Below are positions 6,739-11,006 of a stretch of DNA of 11,006 bases, one piece after another (position 1 is the first letter of the stretch; each line of letters opens with the position of its first letter). Source of the DNA: Tychonema litorale BBK16 (GTDB lineage: Bacteria > Cyanobacteriota > Cyanobacteriia > Cyanobacteriales > Microcoleaceae); the NCBI RefSeq assembly GCF_021648855.1, contig NZ_JAKJHX010000042.1, positions 26,826 through 37,831 on the forward strand, in the 5' to 3' direction. The notes beneath the pieces are model-generated. The model saw only the letters and a list, made by a program, of their open reading frames with translations. It did no database searches and was not told where the DNA came from. Position numbers and translations under genes: made by a program.

Positions 6739-6793
6739 GGCCACGGCACTGCCGTCTCCGACTCTCGCAGGACACGACAGTGTCGTGTCCCTA
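6736..6793. repeat. Double palindromic element overlapping the gpmI stop
   Basis: The first element, TAGGGCCACGGCACTGCCGTCTCC (6736-6759), belongs to the GGACACGGC family and starts on the gpmI stop codon. The second is a perfect hairpin, GGACACGACA (6770-6779), G, TGTCGTGTCC (6781-6790), followed by CTA. CCGACTCT appears both at 6729-6736 and 6758-6765. The hairpins may protect or end the gpmI message, but no T-run follows. Confidence 0.85.
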
Positions 6794-6820
6794 CATCAAT
6801 TGCGGGCGATCGACCAGATT

Positions 6821-6829
6821 TGATATGAT
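6821..6829 (+). promoter_or_regulatory. Candidate extended -10 promoter of secG
   Basis: TGATATGAT combines an extended -10 TGA with TATGAT (5 of 6). A poor -35, TTGCGG (6800-6805), lies 18 bp upstream. Transcription would begin near 6836, inside the heptamer array, leaving a leader of about 33 nt. Confidence 0.4.
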
Positions 6830-6833
6830 AACT

Positions 6834-6861
6834 AATTACCGATTACCAATTACCAATTACC
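6834..6861. repeat. Four-copy heptamer array (A/G)ATTACC before secG
   Basis: AATTACC, GATTACC, AATTACC and AATTACC run head to tail and end 7 nt before the secG ATG. This matches the style of cyanobacterial STRR heptamers. It occupies the position of the ribosome-binding site; no purine-rich Shine-Dalgarno is visible. Confidence 0.85.
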
Positions 6862-6868
6862 TCTGATT

Positions 6869-7108
6869 ATGAATATTGTTTCTCTTTTACAAGTGATCTG
6901 GTCTGTGTCTGCTTTCGGAGTTGTAGTTCTTGTGTTGCTACACAGCCCTAAAGGTGATGGGATTGGAGGTATTGGCGGACAAGCTCAATTGTTTACCAGT
7001 ACCAAAAGTGCTGAGACTACTCTGAACCGGATTACTTGGGCTTTGGCTATTGTTTTTATGGGTTTGACGGTGATTTTGAGTGCTGGTTGGTTGACTCCTA
7101 AGTTATAG
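6869..7108 (+). CDS. secG: Preprotein translocase subunit SecG
   Basis: This 79-residue membrane protein is the SecG subunit of the SecYEG translocon, which assists SecA-driven export across the plasma and thylakoid membranes. Two transmembrane segments (about 5-25 and 53-73) flank a cytosolic loop with the family signature LLHSPKGDGIGGIGGQAQLF followed by TST-KSAETTLNRITW. Length is typical for cyanobacterial SecG. It lies 130 bp after gpmI in the same direction, but palindromes and a candidate promoter separate the two, so independent transcription is likely. No Shine-Dalgarno is visible; the start is fixed by the family's short N-terminus before the first helix. Confidence 0.93.
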   Translation: MNIVSLLQVIWSVSAFGVVVLVLLHSPKGDGIGGIGGQAQLFTSTKSAETTLNRITWALAIVFMGLTVILSAGWLTPKL

Positions 7109-7127
7109 GATTAGGCAATAACTTATG

Positions 7128-7182
7128 GGCAAGATGTCGGTGGCACAATCAAATTAATTCTTTGTGGAACAAGCATCTTGCC
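7128..7182. repeat. Two-step inverted repeat downstream of secG
   Basis: GGCAAGATG (7128-7136) pairs with CATCTTGCC (7174-7182). Inside it CACAA (7144-7148) pairs with TTGTG (7162-7166). The two stems are separated by symmetric 7-nt internal loops. It is probably a degraded palindromic repeat; it may also define the secG 3' end. No T-tract follows. Confidence 0.7.
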
Positions 7183-7230
7183 TGTTCTTGAAAATAGTGC
7201 AACATATGAAATTTAACTGCGGTTGCAAAA

Positions 7231-7950
7231 ATGTCATTATGGAAAGTTAAAAGAAGATTTTGGACACTTTTTTCATTCGCTTTATGTTGTTTTAGCCTGA
7301 TAATTGTGACTCAGGTGGATACTTTTGCTGCGAGTCTTCCTCCTGTCGATAGTTGGCCATCTCCACAGGTTCACTCTTTGCCACCAACCCTGACTAATTG
7401 GCAAGACTCAACTGATAGTGGCGATTATTTCGATCGCATAAAACCCCCAAAAGTCGGTCATTTAGTTTGGTCGAAGTTTCCGATTCAGGTTTATGTCGAG
7501 CATCCAGTCAATACCAATCGCTCTGAAGAATGGGTAGAGGCTATGTTAGGTGTGATCCGGGAATGGGCGGTTTATTTACCTTTGGCAGTGGTAGATAGTT
7601 CGGAGGTGGCTGATATTAAAATTTTACGTCAGGCTCCGCCTTTGCGTCAAGGGGAGAAAGCGCGATCGGGAGAATCTGTCTATGAATTATACACCAGTCA
7701 GGATGGCGATAAAACTATATTATCTCATAGGTTTTCAGTTTATTTAAATCCGAATCAAGTGGGAAAGTATATTGGGGCGACGGCGCGCCATGAATTGGGT
7801 CACGCTTTGGGAATTTGGGGTCATAGTTTGATGGAAACTGATGTACTTTATTTTTCTCATGTGAGAAATCCTCCGCCTATTTCTGTGAAAGATGTTAATA
7901 CTTTGAGGCGAATTTATGAACAGCCGACTCGGTTGGGTTGGGGATTTTAG
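7231..7950 (+). CDS. Secreted matrixin-like zinc metalloprotease
   Basis: This 239-residue protein has an N-terminal signal sequence (basic MSLWKVKRR, hydrophobic 11-27, likely cleavage near TFAA-S at 32-35), so it should be exported. A Pro-rich segment (about 36-75) precedes the catalytic domain. The zinc site is HELGHALGIWGH (187-198), with His187, catalytic Glu188, His191 and a third His198. This is the metzincin helix with one extra residue before the last His. The downstream segment TDVLYFSHVRNPPPIS (203-218) is where the Met-turn should lie, but it has Leu206 and no Met after Met201. The C-terminal VKDVNTLRRIYEQPTRLGW is a final helix typical of cyanobacterial members as I know them. 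Substrate unknown. No good Shine-Dalgarno precedes the ATG. It is separated from secG by a 122-bp gap containing an inverted repeat. Confidence 0.82.
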   Translation: MSLWKVKRRFWTLFSFALCCFSLIIVTQVDTFAASLPPVDSWPSPQVHSLPPTLTNWQDSTDSGDYFDRIKPPKVGHLVWSKFPIQVYVEHPVNTNRSEEWVEAMLGVIREWAVYLPLAVVDSSEVADIKILRQAPPLRQGEKARSGESVYELYTSQDGDKTILSHRFSVYLNPNQVGKYIGATARHELGHALGIWGHSLMETDVLYFSHVRNPPPISVKDVNTLRRIYEQPTRLGWGF

Positions 7951-8042
7951 AACCATATATTCCCGGCGGATGATGGTTTAAACCGCAAATTCCCGGCGAT
8001 TGGAAATCGCGTCTACAAAAACGAAGTCCGTCTGCGCGGACT
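7951..8042. repeat. Short direct repeats and hairpin downstream of the protease gene
   Basis: AACCATATATTCCCGGCGG (7951-7969) and AACCGCAAATTCCCGGCGA (7981-7999) are related units exactly 30 bp apart, starting directly after the protease stop. AGTCCG (8025-8030) and CGGACT (8037-8042) then form a 6-bp hairpin. This looks like a dispersed intergenic repeat unit. No gene is seen in 7951-8182. Confidence 0.65.
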
Positions 8043-8064
8043 AAGAAATAATTCGGATTAGAGC

Positions 8065-8145
8065 GTAGGTTGGGTAGAGCGCGAGCGAAACCCAACTCTT
8101 CTACAATTAAGATGTTGGGTTTCGCTGACGCTCTACCCAACCTAC
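8065..8145. repeat. Long near-perfect inverted repeat (32-bp arms)
   Basis: Arms 8065-8096 and 8114-8145 are complementary at 30 of 32 positions around a 17-nt loop. They begin GTAGGTTGGGTAGAGCG and contain GAAACCCAAC. Similar GTTGGGTTTCGC palindromes are common intergenic repeats in cyanobacteria, as I recall. The transcript would form a very stable hairpin between the protease and NUDIX genes. It encodes no protein and looks like a non-autonomous miniature element. Confidence 0.9.
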
Positions 8146-8182
8146 AGAATCTATTTAGTTATTAATAGGAAATAGAAAAACC

Positions 8183-8650
8183 ATGAAAGATGAAGCTTTT
8201 GGAATCGTGCCAGTTTTTGTGAGTGAAACTGATACTTTGTTTTTGTTGATTCAACATCAAGCCGGACATTGGGCATTTCCTAAAGGTCACGCCGATCCGG
8301 GGGAATCTGCACTAGAAACCGCCAAACGGGAATTGGAAGAGGAAACTGGCATCCGTGATTATGAAGCGCTTGAGCAGCCGAGTTTTGTGGAACATTATTC
8401 CTTTGTTCAGGCATCTGTGCCGAGTTCTGTGAAACATTATGCCTTTGCTAAGGAAGGAGAACTAATTGAAAAGAGTGTTACTTACTTTGTGGCTTTTGTA
8501 AATTCAATGGAAGTTGTTTTACAAGCAGAGGAAGTTCAAAATTCTACTTGGATTTCTTTTGATGAAGCTATTCATTTAATTACTTTTGATGGGAATCGGG
8601 AAATCTTGAGGGAAGTTAAAGCATATTTGGATGGGAGGAAGAAGAATTAA
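8183..8650 (+). CDS. NUDIX hydrolase, Ap4A-hydrolase-like
   Basis: This 155-residue cytosolic protein carries a complete Nudix box, G-x5-E-x7-REUxEExGU, at 35-57 (Gly35, Glu41, REL at 49-51, Glu53, Glu54, Gly56, Ile57). Glu53 and Glu54 are the Mg-binding residues. The preceding HWAFPKGHADPGE resembles the HW-x-PPKGH-x-PGE of asymmetrical diadenosine tetraphosphate hydrolases, which suggests a dinucleoside polyphosphate or related nucleotide as substrate. Substrate cannot be settled from the box alone. Length is typical. It is the last plus-strand gene before the convergent DUF4079 gene. AGGA (8167-8170) lies 12 nt before the ATG, a weak and distant ribosome-binding site. Confidence 0.9.
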   Translation: MKDEAFGIVPVFVSETDTLFLLIQHQAGHWAFPKGHADPGESALETAKRELEEETGIRDYEALEQPSFVEHYSFVQASVPSSVKHYAFAKEGELIEKSVTYFVAFVNSMEVVLQAEEVQNSTWISFDEAIHLITFDGNREILREVKAYLDGRKKN

Positions 8651-8729
8651 TTCTGTGAGATGCCCGACTGCTTGTGACCTTCTGTATATAGTATGCTGGC
8701 TTAAGTCATGCAAGAAATAAGACAATTCA

Positions 8730-8773
8730 ATTGCTAACCACTAATCACCCCAAAGCAATTAGTGATTAGCAAT
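8730..8773. terminator. Hairpin between convergent NUDIX and DUF4079 genes
   Basis: ATTGCTAACCACTAAT (8730-8745) pairs with ATTAGTGATTAGCAAT (8758-8773) at 15 of 16 positions around a 12-nt loop. Located between two convergent stops, it is a plausible bidirectional transcript end. The T-tract expected of a canonical intrinsic terminator is missing on both sides. Confidence 0.5.
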
Positions 8774-8786
8774 ATCACCTCAAAAA

Positions 8787-9281
8787 TCACATTTTACTGA
8801 TAATTCTTTGGACGATTTCCACACCTGTTACCGCTTGCCAACCAAACAGCCCCAGCAACGCCACATTCAGAAAAATGTGAGTATATCTGGCAACATTGTT
8901 GCCTTTTTGCATCAAAGGTGTCAGCGACGCAGACATCGCAATAATTGCCGTCATTCCCAACCCTGCCAGCAAGTGGGAACCCACAAATAGTTTGCCGTTG
9001 TTGATGTAGGTGACGGCCATACCGCCGATCGAACCCATTACCATCAACGCTAGCAGCAAAGAACCCATCTGGTGATGTTTCAGGTTGAATTTGCCCTTAA
9101 TTAACTCTTTTTTGACTTCGCCTTCCGCACTTCTGGTGCGCCGGATTTGAACGCCAAGATACAAAGCATAAAATGAGATTGCTAGCAATACCCACATTAA
9201 CACTGGGTGGAAAAATTGGCTCCAAACTTTCACTGACTGAGGAATTTCAAGATCCATAGTGTTCTCAGGATTCGTAAACAT
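8787..9281 (-). CDS. DUF4079 four-helix membrane protein
   Basis: This 164-residue protein matches the DUF4079 family of cyanobacteria and plastid-bearing relatives. Four hydrophobic helices lie at about 26-45, 72-92, 101-121 and 134-153. A basic loop between helices 1 and 2 (QIRRTRSAEGEVKKELIKGK) probably faces the cytosol. Histidines sit near the start of each helix: His25 (FFHPVLMW), His69/His70 (KHHQMGS), His103 (GSHLLAG) and His135 (YTHIFLN). This pattern resembles b561-type haem membrane proteins, but haem binding is inference. The frame opens at 9281, yet Met9 (ATG at 9255-9257 on the complement) may be the true start: it has GAG 6 nt upstream, and the candidate promoter at 9296-9304 would leave almost no leader for Met1. 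Function not established. Confidence 0.8.
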   Translation of the reverse strand: MFTNPENTMDLEIPQSVKVWSQFFHPVLMWVLLAISFYALYLGVQIRRTRSAEGEVKKELIKGKFNLKHHQMGSLLLALMVMGSIGGMAVTYINNGKLFVGSHLLAGLGMTAIIAMSASLTPLMQKGNNVARYTHIFLNVALLGLFGWQAVTGVEIVQRIISKM

Positions 9282-9295
9282 ACTTCATAAAACTT

Positions 9296-9304
9296 AGCAT
9301 ACCA
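9296..9304 (-). promoter_or_regulatory. Candidate extended -10 promoter of the DUF4079 gene
   Basis: On the minus strand TGGTATGCT combines an extended -10 TGG with TATGCT (4 of 6). No good -35 is seen. It lies about 15 nt before the first possible ATG and 38 nt before the second, favouring the second start. Confidence 0.3.
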
Positions 9305-9310
9305 GTCAGA

Positions 9311-9347
9311 CCGTCTCATGCGACGGTAAAAATATATAAAATGAGAC
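9311..9347 (+). promoter_or_regulatory. Overlapping inverted repeats and -10 box before the ankyrin gene
   Basis: GTCTCAT (9313-9319) and ATGAGAC (9341-9347) are perfect 7-bp inverted arms. CCGTC (9311-9315) and GACGG (9322-9326) form a second, overlapping hairpin. TATATAAA (9333-9340) between the outer arms supplies a -10 box; no -35 is clear. Because transcription would begin near 9347, the repeats more likely form a DNA operator than an RNA structure. No Shine-Dalgarno precedes the ATG at 9354. Confidence 0.4.
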
Positions 9348-9353
9348 ACTGTT

Positions 9354-10835
9354 ATGCCTGCCACTAAACAAGACGCTTTATTAATCCAAGCTGCCAAGAC
9401 TGGCAACATTATTCACGTACAAGCTTTACTCGCTAAGGGTGTTAATTCTGACGCCAAAGACTCTGAGGGGACGACGGCTTTGATGTTTGCAGCCCAAAAG
9501 GGCTATGCAGAAATCGTGCGTATTTTACTAAAAAATGGCGCTAATGTCAACCAAGTCAGAAGACGTTTTGGTTTAACAGCTTTGATGTTGGCTGCGGCTC
9601 ACAAGCAAGCTGATTCTGTGCGGCTGTTGCTGGCTGGGGGTGCTGATGTTAATGCTAAAAATGATGATGGTAGTACGGCTTTGATGGCAGCTTCTCTGAA
9701 AGGTGATACTAATGTTGTCCGGCTTTTACTGGCGGCTGATGCGAATGTGAATGTGTGCGATCGGGATGGAGATTCTGCTTTGAAGATAGCGGCTTTATCT
9801 GGTAATGAAAGTGTAGTAAAATCCTTGGCAGATGCAGGAGCTATTGCTGACAATTCTATCCTATTTTTAGCAGTTAGTCAAGGTCGCGCTGAAATAATCC
9901 GGATTCTACTCAATTGTGGTGCCGATCCTAATATTAAAAATGCCGACAGCAAAACTGCTTTGATGCAGGCTGCTATTGTGGGTAATTTCTCAGTGATTGA
10001 GCTATTATTGGCTGCTGGTGCTGATGTTGGCATTTTTGACAAATATGGGGAAACAGCTTTAACTTTAGCTGCTGATTTTGGTCATGTGGATGTGGTGCTC
10101 ACTTTGCTTGCTGCTGGTGCTGATGTGAATGTTAAAAATGGGGATGGGGGAACCGCTTTGATGGCGGCTGCTGCTGGGGGAAATTTGCCGATCGCACTTA
10201 TTTTACTCGATGCTGGCGCTGACATCAATGTTAAGGATAAAGATGATGAAACTGCTTTGAATTTTGCTGTGCTTGAAGGTTACGAAGATGTTGTGCAACT
10301 GCTTCTGAATCGAGGTGCTAGTGTTAGTGGTAGAAATAAATTGGGTGATACATCTTTGCTAGTAGCTGCTGTTCACGGTTACACCACTATCCTATCAGCT
10401 TTGTTACAAAAAATCAATCAAAATAATGCTGATTTTCTGAATGCTAAAAACTTTGGGGAGACTGCTTTAACTCTAGCTGTTTTTCAAGGACATACTGAGA
10501 CGGTAAAGGTCTTGCTTGAGGGTGGTGTTGATGTTAATATCCCTGGGGAGCAAGGGAAAACCGCTTTAATGAAAGCCTGTATTCGAGGTCATATTGCGAT
10601 CGCAAAATTATTAATTGACAACGGTGCAGATATCAATCTAAGGGATGATTCCGGTGCCACTGCTTTAATGTGGGCCGCACATCGGGGCTCAGTCGATACT
10701 GTGAAAGTTTTAATTGATGCGGGTGCAAATGTAAATTATAAAAATTTGGGGAATTATACAGCTTTAATGCTGGCTGAGTTTAACGGTTATAAAGAGGTGG
10801 TGAAATTGCTAAAAAGTGCTGGAGCACGGGAGTGA
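9354..10835 (+). CDS. Ankyrin-repeat protein (about 15 repeats)
   Basis: This 493-residue protein is almost entirely ankyrin repeats, each with the G-x-TALM-x-AA, G-x-x-x-V-x-x-LL and GA(D/N)VN elements. Units start near residues 7, 39, 73, 106, 139, 167, 199, 232, 265, 298, 331, 368, 401, 434 and 467. Most are 33 residues; unit 5 is short (28, no NVN end), and unit 11 is long (37) with a diverged loop, LQKINQNNADFLNAKNF. There is no signal peptide, membrane segment or extra domain, so a cytosolic protein-binding scaffold is likely; the partner is unknown. The long solenoid ends with a half-unit cap and tandem stops TGA-TAA. It is divergent from the DUF4079 gene across 72 bp. A HIP1 octamer lies at 10595-10602. 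Confidence 0.93.
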   Translation: MPATKQDALLIQAAKTGNIIHVQALLAKGVNSDAKDSEGTTALMFAAQKGYAEIVRILLKNGANVNQVRRRFGLTALMLAAAHKQADSVRLLLAGGADVNAKNDDGSTALMAASLKGDTNVVRLLLAADANVNVCDRDGDSALKIAALSGNESVVKSLADAGAIADNSILFLAVSQGRAEIIRILLNCGADPNIKNADSKTALMQAAIVGNFSVIELLLAAGADVGIFDKYGETALTLAADFGHVDVVLTLLAAGADVNVKNGDGGTALMAAAAGGNLPIALILLDAGADINVKDKDDETALNFAVLEGYEDVVQLLLNRGASVSGRNKLGDTSLLVAAVHGYTTILSALLQKINQNNADFLNAKNFGETALTLAVFQGHTETVKVLLEGGVDVNIPGEQGKTALMKACIRGHIAIAKLLIDNGADINLRDDSGATALMWAAHRGSVDTVKVLIDAGANVNYKNLGNYTALMLAEFNGYKEVVKLLKSAGARE

Positions 10836-10894
10836 TAAAAATTCTAACAAATCTAGAGATGAGAAATTCTGGTCTGTGATTGAAAGCGATCTTC

Positions 10895-10922
10895 ATATCA
10901 TTCCGGCTGCGCCGGATGATAT
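10895..10922. terminator. Hairpin downstream of the ankyrin gene
   Basis: ATATCA and TCCGGC (with one bulged T) pair with GCCGGA and TGATAT around loop TGC, giving 12 base pairs. It begins about 60 nt after the stop. A GC-rich top and 3' location suit a transcript end, but no T-tract follows, so intrinsic termination is uncertain. Confidence 0.45.
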
Positions 10923-10923
10923 A

Positions 10924-10975
10924 GAGGAGACGGCAGTGCCGTGTCCCTACCGCGATCAATTGTAGGGACACGGCA
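10924..10975. repeat. Inverted pair of GGACACGGC-family elements
   Basis: GAGGAGACGGCAGTGCCGTGTCCCTAC (10924-10950) is the exact reverse complement of each unit in the 2705-2772 tandem. A partial copy, GTAGGGACACGGCA (10962-10975), follows in the opposite orientation. Together 10937-10950 and 10962-10975 form a perfect 14-bp stem with an 11-nt loop. Beyond 10975, nothing recognisable is seen to the end of the window. Confidence 0.85.
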
Positions 10976-11006
10976 AGTCGGAGGGCAAGCGGTCTTAGGA
11001 AGAGAA

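Noticed and set aside
5137..7108. gpmI and secG as one operon
   Set aside because: The 130-bp gap contains two stable palindromes and a plausible extended -10 promoter just before secG, so separate transcription is at least as likely.
7895..8140. Minus-strand 81-codon reading frame opposite the protease end
   Set aside because: It is made largely of the long inverted repeat and the 30-bp-spaced repeats, and overlaps the end of the protease gene. No protein family is recognisable.
1..11006. Defence island, toxin-antitoxin pair, prophage or secondary-metabolite cluster
   Set aside because: No recombinase, transposase, toxin, phage structural or biosynthetic genes are present. The Uma2-like protein alone is a common stand-alone gene in cyanobacteria and does not make a defence system.

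Overview
The window looks like chromosomal DNA from a cyanobacterium, probably a filamentous Oscillatoria/Microcoleus-type one. The phylum call rests on at least nine copies of the HIP1 octamer GCGATCGC, a cyanobacterial-type SecG and phosphoglycerate mutase, a DUF4079 membrane protein, an Uma2-family (DUF820) protein, and many short palindromic and heptamer repeats between genes. The genus-level guess is inference.

Layout. Positions 1-187 hold a tandem pair of 66-bp repeats (hairpin plus G-quadruplex-type motif) and a promoter for an Uma2-family nuclease-like gene (188-937, +). Two tandem paralogous secreted MORN-repeat genes (1010-1729 and 1832-2584, both -) converge on it. Upstream of them is a large proline-rich lipoprotein gene (2877-4721, -) with its own terminator at 2819-2845. 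A 415-bp divergent intergenic region separates this from gpmI (5137-6738, +), followed by secG (6869-7108, +), a secreted matrixin-like metalloprotease (7231-7950, +), and a NUDIX hydrolase (8183-8650, +). A DUF4079 four-helix membrane protein (8787-9281, -) converges on the NUDIX gene. It is divergent from a 15-unit ankyrin-repeat protein (9354-10835, +).

How the genes relate. gpmI (lower glycolysis) and secG (SecYEG translocon) are housekeeping genes. The MORN proteins, the lipoprotein and the metalloprotease all carry export signals, so much of the window encodes cell-envelope or periplasmic proteins. I see no clear operon beyond the MORN pair, because most gaps are over 100 bp and contain repeats.

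The intergenic DNA is the most distinctive part. It contains a dispersed palindromic element with the core GGACACGGCA/TGCCGTGTCC at several loci, always 3' of a gene. It also contains a long near-perfect inverted repeat (8065-8145), several other hairpins, and a heptamer array abutting the secG start codon.

I found no defence island, CRISPR array, transposase, RNA gene or prophage. The best leads are a possible PilP/GspC-like C-terminal domain in the lipoprotein, a metzincin-like protease lacking a Met at the expected Met-turn position, HIP1 sites coinciding with the GDR core of the MORN repeats, and a membrane protein with a His near the start of each helix.
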